From positions 62,001-126,000 of the forward strand of contig BGKB01000110.1 of NCBI GenBank assembly GCA_003116975.1: a stretch of DNA of 64,000 nucleotides, in the 5' to 3' direction. This stretch comes from Aurantiochytrium sp. KH105. Taxonomy: Eukaryota > Sar > Bigyra > Thraustochytrida > Thraustochytriidae. Below, piece by piece: positions 30,339 to 39,567 of the stretch (the stretch's first letter is position 1; the number at the start of each line of letters is the position of its first letter). The notes below the pieces were generated by a model that saw only the letters and a list, made by a program, of their open reading frames with translations, did not search any database and was not told where the DNA came from. Position numbers and translations under genes: made by a program.

Positions 30339-30824
30339 AAAACGAACGCGCAAATATCCTTGAGCAAGTCCATGAATAGTATCATCTTTTCACGCCATCG
30401 TTGGTCTCATCTTCTGGACTTGATGTCCTCGCGTGCCTCAGAAGAGGAGCAAGAAGTCATTCGGGATCTCGCGGCATGTGTCTTGTCGATCCATTTTCAG
30501 CTCAGAAGAACCAAAAGCGCGCGCGTTTATCCGCCCCAGTCCCCTCTTCTGCGCCGATCACTACGGCGTGGCATGGCGTGCAGCGCGGCGAGTAGGACGG
30601 TCCTCGTGGCGGTGCAGTGCGAACCATGGCATGCTCCTCGCAGTCGGGAGGGAGGAGAGGCTGCACGCGGGACTGAAGCACGCAGTCCCGGCGCGGCACT
30701 TGGTTGGCTGCCCCAGAGCACCATCGCGCGCGCGGGCGCAGCGAGCGGGCGGGCGGGCGGGCGGGCCAGCGAGGAGCGGGAGGCGCGCGGGCGGCGCACG
30801 CGCTGGTGCAGCGCGCGCGGGGAG
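30339..30824. other. Spacer between TTLL and Las1 genes
   Basis: A 486-base gap. The Las1 frame is open through it from a TTG at 30360, but translation is low-complexity (Arg/Ala/Gly, from GGGC repeats at 30748-30763). It is read as promoter and leader. Confidence 0.5.
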
Positions 30825-32378
30825 ATGCCGGGCGCTGTGAGCGCGGTGCGGTGCGCCTGGCGCGACTGGTCCGAGTGGACCGAGGTCTTCGGGGCCATCT
30901 TTGGCGCAGACGGCGAAGACTGCCCGTGCGTGCCGCGTCGAGGCGCGGCCGGCGTACCTGGCGGCGCGGACGAGCGCGTACATCAGTGGCGCGGGGCAGC
31001 TGATAAACTCGAAGAATGGGTCTTGCGCACAGGCACGGATGGCGTACCGCCTCGGGTCTTGGCGACCCTCGAGGTCCTCCAGGCGATTCTCCTGGACCAC
31101 GAGGGACCTTCCTCGACAAGGCAGAGTCGTCTGGCATATGCGATGGCAGTCGTTCGCGGGGTCAACTTTGTCGTTGACCCGTTGCAGAAAGGTCAATATG
31201 CGCAATCGATCTTGGAACTCGCCTCCAAAGCGGAGTTGCCTCGTTGGCTGGTAGACGTGCGCCACACGGCCACGCACGATAACGTTCTCCCGTCTCTGGA
31301 GATGCTTCGTCTCGCGATCGATGCGCTCATGCAATGGTTGCTCGAGAATTACTGGGCTGCACAGGCCAGGAAAATTGCAGACGCAAGGAAAGGCGCTGCC
31401 GAGATTGGCCGACGAACGCGACAGACTCTCGAAAAGCTCTCTGCTCTCATTGCCGAAGCCGGGGATGATCCAGACTATGATGAGATTGACGAGACGGTCG
31501 ACAGTATCACTGTCGACGTGCCGGGGCGGTTCGTCGAGACAGAAGTGATCCCCGCGCTCTGTGCAACCTTGCTTGACATCGACGACCGCCTCGATTCGAA
31601 AAAGACATTGAACCGATTCCTTCTCTGGGAGCGCGTCTTGGCAGGCATTAGCGATGGAACGCGAAACGGGTTTGCTGGTTCCCTGATTGCAGAGCTCTGC
31701 AGTGCGATATGCACCCCGGGTTCGTCGGCGACCAAAAAGCAAAAGGAGCGCGCTCTGCGCTGGGCGACGTATCTCTTGAGTCGGCGCTGGCACGGCCTCT
31801 CTGACGACTCTCTCGCTGGCGTCACCGAGGAGGGGCGCTGCATGATGGACGTTCATCCTCTTCGATGGTCCAAGACTGAGATGGACGATATGCTGAGCCC
31901 CGCGCCCGCACGAGTGCAGGACCGAGTGGGTCTGTTGCCTGCGCTTCGCTTCGCCATGCTGGAGGCAGATACATGGTCGCAACGCCTCGTTGGAGTTCTC
32001 CTTCCTGCTTTGGTGGGCGAAGCCTTCGAGGCCAAAGAAGCTGCAGTGATTAAGGCAGTTTCGCTGCTGCGTCTTAAATTTGGCAAGGCGGCCCCGGCGC
32101 TTCGTCATGCAGCCAACGCAAACCCTCCATTGCCGTCTCTCGAGGATCTTGAGCGCGCCTTTCTCTCGTCCGGCGAGAGTGACCCGTTCTCCGATGTACA
32201 TAGTAAGGCCGCCGGGAATGCGGGCGACAGCGACGCTGAGGAGGATGGCACTTTGAATGAAAGTGAAGAGACGGTCCGCGCTCGTGAAGACGCAATGCTG
32301 GCCCAACAAGATGCGGAGCGACAGGCAGATCTCGACGACATCCTGACACGCGCGCGCAAAAGACTACGCGCCCAATGA
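30825..32378 (+). CDS. LAS1L: Las1-like pre-rRNA processing endoribonuclease
   Basis: 517 residues from the ATG at 30825. Las1 is a HEPN endonuclease that cuts the ITS2 spacer of pre-rRNA during 60S maturation. The HEPN domain is at about 20-185: WRDWSEWTEVF at the start, YAMAVVRGVNFVVDPLQKG, LPRWLVDVRHTATHD and LPSLEMLRLAIDALMQWLLENYW. The RHTATH at residues 146-151 is the RHxxxH nuclease signature. The central and C-terminal helical part (about 200-460) is Las1-like but divergent. The tail is acidic and ends in Arg/Lys. In yeast Las1 works with the kinase Grc3, which is not seen in this window. Confidence 0.9.
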   Translation: MPGAVSAVRCAWRDWSEWTEVFGAIFGADGEDCPCVPRRGAAGVPGGADERVHQWRGAADKLEEWVLRTGTDGVPPRVLATLEVLQAILLDHEGPSSTRQSRLAYAMAVVRGVNFVVDPLQKGQYAQSILELASKAELPRWLVDVRHTATHDNVLPSLEMLRLAIDALMQWLLENYWAAQARKIADARKGAAEIGRRTRQTLEKLSALIAEAGDDPDYDEIDETVDSITVDVPGRFVETEVIPALCATLLDIDDRLDSKKTLNRFLLWERVLAGISDGTRNGFAGSLIAELCSAICTPGSSATKKQKERALRWATYLLSRRWHGLSDDSLAGVTEEGRCMMDVHPLRWSKTEMDDMLSPAPARVQDRVGLLPALRFAMLEADTWSQRLVGVLLPALVGEAFEAKEAAVIKAVSLLRLKFGKAAPALRHAANANPPLPSLEDLERAFLSSGESDPFSDVHSKAAGNAGDSDAEEDGTLNESEETVRAREDAMLAQQDAERQADLDDILTRARKRLRAQ

Positions 32379-32976
32379 GCACTGCATTACATTGCTCTAC
32401 ACTGCATTGCATTTTTTCATTGCTTTGCATCCCATAATACTGCACTGCACTGTACTCCACTGCACCGCAAAAGACAAACCCGGCCAATTAAAAAAAAAAC
32501 AAGCAATAGGCCTAAAGAGAAGCAGTTTCGATCCTTGCCCCGAGAGTTTTCGCCTGGCCAAGGCCACGCATCTACTTTTTCCTTGAAGAGATGATGAGTC
32601 TAGACACTTACTTACTGGGCCTAGGCCCAACCCACTTCCAGTTTTGGGGGAGGGCTGGGACAGAGGCGACTTGTCCTCAACGAACACTTGTGCTGCTGGT
32701 GTTGAAAATAGCAGGCATAGTCAATCTCGAGCGGCGCTGTTCGAGAGAATTGAAGAGCGGGGCGAGGCGCGGCGCGGCGCGGCGGGGCGGGGCGGGCAGG
32801 CGAGCGAGGAGAAGAAGGAAGGAGAGAGACCTGTCTGTCCGTATGCTTGCTCGCCCACTAGTGCTCGTGCAACTTCAAAACTGTCCGTGTCTTGCTCCCT
32901 TGCGCTGTGCTACATTTGCATCGATAGGGACACTCACTCGTTCATTCGTACGCACGAAGAACGTGCACGATTGCGC
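32379..32976. other. Spacer with degenerate TGCA/TGCAT repeats
   Basis: A 598-base gap. The first 90 bases hold imperfect ATTGCAT and ACTGCACTG repeats (32384-32468), followed by an A-run (32490-32499) and a GGCGC repeat (32770-32800). The downstream gene's frame is open from a TTG at 32644 with no ATG until 32977. No other gene is seen. Confidence 0.5.
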
Positions 32977-35900
32977 ATGTTCGTTCCTTCGCAAAAGGAT
33001 CGGTCTCAGCGCGTGGCCTTTCGCAGAGATGCAGGGACCAAAACCGCGCAAGAGCACAATAGAAAGGAGCTGCAAGAGGAAGAGCACAGCGTGCCCGTAG
33101 ACATTTTGACGCGCGAAGATGTCGTTCGAAAAGCCCTGTCAAGAGCAGCCCCAGGGCTCGTGACGGCTTCACAGTTGCGTCTTGCAATGCAGGTTCCTGG
33201 CACTTCAACGCGAAGAGGACCATCACGAGCAGGCGCAAAGCCAGCATCGGGCGGAATCACAGTGCCAAATGGACCAGAGGATGCCAGACGAGATCAAGCC
33301 CGGATTCTTGCTTTTCGCAGACAAGAACGACGTCTTCGCGACGCACTCTACGCTAACATGGCAAGCATTGAGCGCGGACTTAACCAGCGCGCCCGGGCAG
33401 CCGAGGTCATCCATCAGGGCATGGAATTGTACATTAAAAGACGCCTGCGTCGCGGCTTGCGCGCTTGGCAGGACTTTGTCGACCACCAGCGACGCCGCGA
33501 GGCTGATGAGCGTCGCAAAATTCGTGCCTTGCTCCTCAAGTGGTCAGCGCTTCGCATGCGAAGCGTTCTCTGTCGCTGGAAGTCGCAGATTGACCGAAAA
33601 CGAAAAGCTGAACGAGCTGCAATGGTGGCCGCAGCCTCGCTTGTCCAGCGCGTCTGGCGTGGCCATCTTGCTCTAGATCGCGTTGCAAAGATGAGGCTCG
33701 CGCAGAATCGCGAGCGAAAACTTACCCTTACTCTTGCCTACGCTTTGCGGCGCACGACATGGGCAAAGCGTACCCAAGACGAACTCGAGGAGTACGCTCG
33801 GGAACGAGCTAAATGGCTGGCCGAAAACCCTCCAAGCCCAGAAAAAAAATCAAGGCGCCGACTCAAGCGACGTAAGAAGCCACGCAAAAAGAGACCACTT
33901 TCGCCGCTCCCAGTCCCGGAGTCCTCGGACGAGGATACCTGCTCGATCTCGACGGAAATCGCAGTCCAAGAGGCTGGTGACGCAATGAATCGAATCATGG
34001 AGGTCCTCGAGGAGAACGAGCGGAGGGAAAGGCAAGCAGCCGAGGCTTTAGCCGCAGCACGCGCTGCTGCGCTAGCAGAGCAATCGTTACGTTGCATCAT
34101 GCAGGAGCTTTGCGAGGCTGTCGAAACGAGCGTTGAGTGCGAACGTGCTCTTGCAAGGGTTCTCGGCGCAGTAGAAATACGACATGAGCGCGCACGAACC
34201 ATTCAGCATTGGATTCGAGGCCGTTTTGAACGCTCTCGATTCCTTCGTCTTCGCGCCAGCGCAATTCGCGTCGAGACCGCATGGCGCTCAGCACGCGCTG
34301 CGCGAGCCTACCGGGCGATGGTGCGTCGAGTCACTGTGCTGCAGGCTTTTTTCCGAGGATGCCTAGCGCGTATGCGCCTAGCTACGGCGCATACAAACGC
34401 ACTCCTTCTGCAATGTTGGATACGAAAACAGCTTGCAATCAAATATTTGCAGAAACTGCGTCGTGAAAAGAAGGATATGGAATTGCGTATTGCGCGAGAG
34501 CGGGTGATGGAAGCCAAAAAGCAGCGACGCCGAAATGCTGCAGCGATCAAGATTCAAGCTGCTGCTCGCGGCTATCGAGCTAGGAAAAGGTGGGCCGCTC
34601 AGCGGGTAGGCTCGAAACGTATCCAGGCGCTTGTGCGGGGATTTCTGGCGCGATGTGTTATTGCAAGACTTCATGCTCGCGCTGTGGACATTCAAAGAGT
34701 TCTTCGTGGCGCTTGGGGGCGGCGTCGTGCGCAATCCCGGCTTGCAGCACTGGTGCAGATACAGGCCTTTTCGAGACGTTGCGTCGTGCGCCTATGGGTC
34801 GCTCGCCTCCATGCGAACGCGACGACCATACAATGCGCGTATAGAAGTGCCAAAGCTCGGTATGCTGCACATCTTAGACGCACCATTCAGCAAGGCGAGG
34901 CAGAGCATTACGGCTGCACAGAGCTGCAAAGACTGTGGCGAGGCGTGCGAACACGAGCTAACATTGCTTCACGGAAACGAAGTGAGGCCGAGGCTCGTGT
35001 GCGCGAGGAATATCAAACAGCGTACAAGAGCGAACGTCTCCAAGAAGCCTGGAAGCGTGCATTGAAGGAGCAACTTGAAGGCGAGAAGGATGTGAGCGCA
35101 TTTTGCAAAGAGCGCTCGGAAGAGCATGTAGAATTGATCGAGCTGCGCACGAAAGAGCAAGACAGGGCGGATCAAGAGCTCGCCTCCTGGCAGCGCATTG
35201 CGCCCGAGGTGGACGGCGCAATTGATGGCAGCGACATCTACTTTTACCACTCAGGTTATGGCGCCAGTCAGTGGGAAGCGCCGGAGGGATTTTACGCGCC
35301 AGAGTGGGATGCTCAGCGAAAAGCGTATTGGAGCGAGCCACCAGACCCCAACGAGCTTCGGGCTCTCAACGCCGGCTGGATGCGCATTCCTTCACAGGAT
35401 CGTCGCCGCGTGGAGTACTACAATACCTGGACGGGCGAGCTGAGCCGTGTCATGCCCGAGGGCTTTCAAGAGACGCGCATGTACGGAGGAGGCGCGGAGT
35501 CGGACCCTCTCAAAGGAGGAGACTGTTTAATTGAAGACGTGTTTGACGCAGACGATGACCTTTTGCGCGAGGATGAGGTCATTGAGAGTATTCTCTTGTG
35601 TACCCTGTGTCGTGTCGCGCAGGCAGACCGACGCTGCAAAGTGTGCGGGCCTCGTCTTCCCTACTGTTTCCCTTGCTTTTTGACTTCCCACACGTTTGGA
35701 ACGTGGCGAGTGCACGAGACAGAAATCATCAAGGATGCGGATGAAGATATGGAACTTGAGCGCTGGGAGGAGCCCGCCAAGGTTCTTCCGGAGGAGGATG
35801 TGGCCCAATGCACGGAGTGCCGTTTCGCCGAAGCGACCTTAATTTGCGATCAGTGTGGGGACCAAATGTGCCGTCCGTGTTTCGACGAGCTGCATGCAAA

Positions 35901-36480
35901 GGGGGCTCGCAAGGAGCACACGTGGACGGAATTTCATGGTTTTCGCTGGGAAGAGTACTTTAACGAAGAGACAAATCAGCCTCAGTATTTTAACACTGAG
36001 ACCAAGGAATTTACGGATGAGTGTCCACTCGAGCTCATGTTTGGCCCGGATCGGCACGAGTATCTGCAACGCACGGCCAAGGAGAAGAAAGCTGCGGCTG
36101 AGGCGCAGCGGCTCGCCGAGTTGACCGAGGAGGTAGAGATGCTCAAGGAGTTCCGAGAAAAGTCGATTGCGAAGGATTTGGAGCTTTTGAAGCTTCAAGA
36201 AGAGCACAATCGGGCGAAGTCGAAGACGCGCAAGCTCGCCAAATTCATCGCACCGTCTCTGGTGAATGATGATGTAATTGAGGACAAGAAGCTTGAGAAG
36301 CCAAAACCCAAAAAGACTGCAGAGGAGCTCGAGGAGGAAGCGACCCTGCGTGCAATTCGAGAGCGCCGCAAGACACGGCGCACGCAGGGTATCTTTGGCG
36401 GCGGAAGGCGCAGCAAGCTTGCTCGCGAAATGAGTCAAGACCCAGCTTACCTAAAAAAGCTTCTCAACGGCAAAAAATGA
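32977..36480 (+). CDS. IQ-motif / WW / B-box-like scaffold protein
   Basis: 1167 residues from the ATG at 32977. Residues about 222-672 hold many IQ-type calmodulin-binding repeats on long Arg-rich helices (AASLVQRVWRGHLA, AIKIQAAARGYRARKRW, RIQALVRGFLARC, LVQIQAFSRRCV). WW-like segments occur at about 750-775 (YFYHSGYGASQWEAPEGF), 806-830 (YYNTWTGELSRVMPEGF) and 990-1015 (YFNEETNQPQYFNTETKEF). Two Cys-rich B-box-like zinc motifs lie at about 876-915 (LCTLCRVAQADRRCKVCG) and 944-985 (CTECRFAEATLICDQCGDQMC). The C-terminus is charged coiled coil. IQ/WW/B-box mosaics occur in protist cytoskeletal or flagellar proteins, so a calmodulin-regulated scaffold is a fair inference. No named orthologue is recognised. 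Confidence 0.8.
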   Translation: MFVPSQKDRSQRVAFRRDAGTKTAQEHNRKELQEEEHSVPVDILTREDVVRKALSRAAPGLVTASQLRLAMQVPGTSTRRGPSRAGAKPASGGITVPNGPEDARRDQARILAFRRQERRLRDALYANMASIERGLNQRARAAEVIHQGMELYIKRRLRRGLRAWQDFVDHQRRREADERRKIRALLLKWSALRMRSVLCRWKSQIDRKRKAERAAMVAAASLVQRVWRGHLALDRVAKMRLAQNRERKLTLTLAYALRRTTWAKRTQDELEEYARERAKWLAENPPSPEKKSRRRLKRRKKPRKKRPLSPLPVPESSDEDTCSISTEIAVQEAGDAMNRIMEVLEENERRERQAAEALAAARAAALAEQSLRCIMQELCEAVETSVECERALARVLGAVEIRHERARTIQHWIRGRFERSRFLRLRASAIRVETAWRSARAARAYRAMVRRVTVLQAFFRGCLARMRLATAHTNALLLQCWIRKQLAIKYLQKLRREKKDMELRIARERVMEAKKQRRRNAAAIKIQAAARGYRARKRWAAQRVGSKRIQALVRGFLARCVIARLHARAVDIQRVLRGAWGRRRAQSRLAALVQIQAFSRRCVVRLWVARLHANATTIQCAYRSAKARYAAHLRRTIQQGEAEHYGCTELQRLWRGVRTRANIASRKRSEAEARVREEYQTAYKSERLQEAWKRALKEQLEGEKDVSAFCKERSEEHVELIELRTKEQDRADQELASWQRIAPEVDGAIDGSDIYFYHSGYGASQWEAPEGFYAPEWDAQRKAYWSEPPDPNELRALNAGWMRIPSQDRRRVEYYNTWTGELSRVMPEGFQETRMYGGGAESDPLKGGDCLIEDVFDADDDLLREDEVIESILLCTLCRVAQADRRCKVCGPRLPYCFPCFLTSHTFGTWRVHETEIIKDADEDMELERWEEPAKVLPEEDVAQCTECRFAEATLICDQCGDQMCRPCFDELHAKGARKEHTWTEFHGFRWEEYFNEETNQPQYFNTETKEFTDECPLELMFGPDRHEYLQRTAKEKKAAAEAQRLAELTEEVEMLKEFREKSIAKDLELLKLQEEHNRAKSKTRKLAKFIAPSLVNDDVIEDKKLEKPKPKKTAEELEEEATLRAIRERRKTRRTQGIFGGGRRSKLAREMSQDPAYLKKLLNGKK

Positions 36481-36993
36481 CACGTTTGCTTGGTATAATA
36501 ATGAATGTATGAAAGTCGATTCTGTGTTTGATGCATTTTGCGAAAGAGTTTGAAAAATGTCTTGGAGGTCTTTTTTAAAAGATGAAGCTTAATCAAGACC
36601 TAATCATCGATTTGTCACTAGCCCTCCCCTCGGCAAGCTCGAGCTTCGTAAGAATGAACGTCAAGCTCATCTTGCCTCAATTTGAAGGTTGGTTCTCAGA
36701 AAGTAGTTTTCATCACACACATGGGAGAAGACTCTGAACAAAGCTCTGCGCGACTGGGCCTCGTCACATTCAGCTTTGGAGTAAAGTAATGAGGTTTTAC
36801 GTTGGATTGGGATTCGAATGTACTCACACGAAAAAGGCGAGAAGAATTTTGAAGAAAAAATGAGAACAAAAAAAAAGCGAATACGAGAATGTTTGGAATA
36901 TTTCTATCCGAAGGCGCCCGTGCTCCCGGCCCGGGTGCAGGTGATGCTCACCTATTTTGCCATTGCAAAGACTGCGGATGCTGGATGAGGATC
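36481..36993. other. Convergent spacer
   Basis: A 513-base AT-rich gap between convergent genes, with A-rich runs at 36854-36880 and several TTTTAAAA-like elements. It should hold both 3' ends. No gene is seen. Confidence 0.5.
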
Positions 36994-38826
36994 TTACTTG
37001 CGGCTTTTGGAAGCATTGCTCGCGGGCTTCTTCTTGCTGCCAGCATTACGCGACGCGGCCTTCTTCTGCTTGCGACTCAAGACAGAGGCATCTGTGAACC
37101 CATCGTCATCGACGGCAGCACCCTCCGTGGAGCGTGCGACTGCGGAGTAAAGCGCTTCTTCGTCCGCATCTGGATTCTTTTGCGCACGTGGATTGGCGGA
37201 CTTCTCGCGTTGCATTGCCTCACAGAGAGCATCTGCCTGAGCTTGAACATCGGCGGGAATCGAATCGATGTCGAGCTTGGTTGTATAGAGATTCTCGTCA
37301 AAGGAGTTCGCGTGTACGCCAAGAGCCTCGTTTGCCTTGAATTGGTCCCAGTCGCCGGACGGTTCGTCGCCCAGACCTGCAGCTGCAGGAGCCTCCTTGG
37401 CATCTCCCTTCCACTTTTCAAGATTGCGTTCCCCACCCTTTGATTTCTCTTTCTTGGCTGGCTTTTTCTGTTGCTTTTGCTGCGGTACTTTCGACTTATT
37501 GGGTGCTTGCTTTTGCTGCTGCTGCTGCTGCGGTTGCTGCTTTTGCTTTTGCTGCTGCTGCTTTTGCTTTTGCTGCTGCTGTTGCTGCTGTGCAGCATTC
37601 TTTCGCGAAGTCACAAAGTCGGCAATCGCCTGCTGCACAGCAGGAGACCACGACTCCATGACAGCAGGGGTGATGCTGGCATCAAATTGGGCACCGGCAT
37701 CAAGCAGTGTTCGAAGAACTTGCGGTTGATTGAATTTGCAGGCCCAAAGGAGCGCAGAGCTACCGTCAGCGGAGGCGGCATTCACCTGCGCGCCAGCGTG
37801 AACGAGGGCTTGAACAAGGTGAAGTTCGCCCTTGGCAGTTGCGACCATGAGCGGCGTGGCAAGTGTGGCGCTGTGCTGGTAATTGACTACCTGACTCAAC
37901 GAAACTTCGCCCCTTCCATCACGGAAAGCATTGAGAAGCGCGCGAAGGAAGCCAAAGTGACCCTTGATTGCTGCCTCAATGGCTTGATCCAAACTTTCCG
38001 TAAGCTCTTCCGGCAACTCAGCGTCCTCCGCGCTTGCGATGGCGGAAGATGACGCAGCTTTTTTGTTGGCGCCCTGACTGGTGCCCAGATTGTCCAACTC
38101 CCTTTGGCAAGCGTCAGCATCAGACATTTTCCCGATATCCGAGTAAGCTTGGACGAGACGCTGCAAAAGAGGCGCTTCAAGCTTTCCTTTCGTAACAGGC
38201 GGGCAGGCCCGCACGGCCTGGAGCGCGGTATTGAGCTCCCCTATTGCGAGGCGTACGTCCCCAAGCTGAAGAAGGACAGACCCCATGCTAAAGCCCACGG
38301 AAGCCCGCCATGCCTGCTTTTCTGGATGCTCGGCGCAAAAGTCGATGCCCTGTTGCAGAACGGCCTTGGCCCCCTCCCAGTCCTTTGTTTTAATCTTCGC
38401 TTTGCCAGCCTCGATGATCGTTGAAAAGTTGGTCTCGGCTGCGTCATCTGATTGAAGCTGGATTTCGATTCCGTCTGCTTCGGCGGTGGCATTCTCCTCG
38501 TCAGGGCTCTGCCATCCAGTCGTTTCGGCAGCGCGCATATTTTTAAGTGTGAGTGCATGCAATGCGCTTCGTTTATCCTTTTGAGCCTTTTCCTCCTTTT
38601 CCGCTCGATACTGCATGGTCACAGCGCGCGTCGGGCTCAGGTATGGATCCTTTTGCACGAGAACCTTGTCGACGCCGCCCTGTTGTTGCTGGATATTGCG
38701 GAGGAACGAAAGGTCATCGTCGTCGTCGTCGCTTTCGTCGCTTCCGCCATTCTCTCCATTATCTGCGCTCGCAGGCGCTGCACCCTGCTGCAGCAGGATA
38801 ACCTCGTCGTCGCTTTCGTCGCTCAT
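36994..38826 (-). CDS. TPR-ankyrin-LsmAD fusion protein
   Basis: 610 residues from the ATG at 38826; the frame runs on to a TTG at 39039 without protein-like sequence. Order: acidic N-terminus (1-45), a linker, a TPR-like helical region (about 134-245: AKIKTKDWEGAKAVLQQGID, RLAIGELNTALQAV), ankyrin repeats (about 280-380: TPLMVATAKGELHLVQALVHAG, ALLWACKFNQPQVLRTLLDAG), a Gln/Lys-rich tract (about 400-460), then WDQFKANEALGVHANSFDEN and LYTTKLDIDS at 493-522. That last block is the signature of the LsmAD domain of ataxin-2/Pbp1, an RNA-granule and translation factor. The LSm domain that normally precedes LsmAD is absent. The C-terminus is Lys/Ser-rich. The likely role is RNA or stress-granule biology; function is inferred. 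Confidence 0.82.
   Translation of the reverse strand: MSDESDDEVILLQQGAAPASADNGENGGSDESDDDDDDLSFLRNIQQQQGGVDKVLVQKDPYLSPTRAVTMQYRAEKEEKAQKDKRSALHALTLKNMRAAETTGWQSPDEENATAEADGIEIQLQSDDAAETNFSTIIEAGKAKIKTKDWEGAKAVLQQGIDFCAEHPEKQAWRASVGFSMGSVLLQLGDVRLAIGELNTALQAVRACPPVTKGKLEAPLLQRLVQAYSDIGKMSDADACQRELDNLGTSQGANKKAASSSAIASAEDAELPEELTESLDQAIEAAIKGHFGFLRALLNAFRDGRGEVSLSQVVNYQHSATLATPLMVATAKGELHLVQALVHAGAQVNAASADGSSALLWACKFNQPQVLRTLLDAGAQFDASITPAVMESWSPAVQQAIADFVTSRKNAAQQQQQQQKQKQQQQKQKQQPQQQQQQKQAPNKSKVPQQKQQKKPAKKEKSKGGERNLEKWKGDAKEAPAAAGLGDEPSGDWDQFKANEALGVHANSFDENLYTTKLDIDSIPADVQAQADALCEAMQREKSANPRAQKNPDADEEALYSAVARSTEGAAVDDDGFTDASVLSRKQKKAASRNAGSKKKPASNASKSRK
37192..37350 (-). other. LsmAD domain (ataxin-2 type)
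   Basis: Codons 493-545 of the TPR-ankyrin gene. W-D-Q-F, N-E, the G-V turn, F-D-E-N, L-Y-T-T-K-L-D and the following Ala/Glu helix line up with the ataxin-2/Pbp1 LsmAD consensus as I know it. Confidence 0.85.
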
Positions 38827-39567
38827 GACGGCGGTTGCGGCTTCTTCTGGCTGGTGCTCTGATGCTGCAGCAGGAGCAGAATGCGGGCGAGCAAACTGCA
38901 AGCGACGCAAGCCGACGTGCGCGCAGTGCGTCCTCGAGATGGTGCCGCCGCGTCCGATTGTTGTCTCCTTGCGAGTCCGCCGCGCGTCTCTCCCTTCCCT
39001 TGCGTTCCTTTTGGCCCAGAACAGAAAAACAGAAAACAAAACTCGGCCAGACCGCCATTTTTAAGGCCTCTTTCCTCTCCTTTTTTAGCTTACCATCCAC
39101 TCGTGAAGCGAACCAAAGCGGGGGTGCGTTTGCGCTTGCACCTCGCAGAGAGATCTCCTCCTGAGCCTCGAGAGCAAAGGGTCACAGCGCGAACGCTGAA
39201 GCCTCGTCACAGCGCCCGTGGACGTGCCCAAACAGAGCAGGGATTGGAGGCGAATCTCTGCAGCCGCGCGTCCAGCCTGGTGCATGCCGGGCTCGGCCTC
39301 AGTTGCTTGCTTTGTTCTAGAAGGGAGGAAGCAGGGTGGAAGGCGCTGCCGCGCCGAGGGGGGTCGGCGAGGCCTTTGGCGGTTCGCTGGACGAGCTGGC
39401 TGGCTGGCTCGAGGCAGAAGCCGTAGCCATCTCAAAGAAGAAAACAAACCCGCAACTCGAGCCGTGCTCGTCAAAGCCGCCGATCGCTGTCGAAGTCGTT
39501 GTCGTCGGCCACTTGAAAAGCTTGCGTTTTCTACTCCAACCCGTAGAAAGTACAAGAAGCGTCAAAG
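38827..39567. other. Divergent promoter region
   Basis: 741 bases between the TPR-ankyrin-LsmAD gene (minus) and the histidine phosphatase gene (plus); both promoters must be here. GC-rich frames on both strands have no recognisable motifs. No RNA gene is seen. Confidence 0.5.

Noticed and set aside
30561-32309. 582-codon frame antisense to Las1
   Set aside because: Las1 is conserved on the plus strand; the antisense frame shows no recognisable domain.
36795-36830. B-box-like GGGATTCGAATG
   Set aside because: The flanking five bases do not form a T stem and no A box lies at the right distance.
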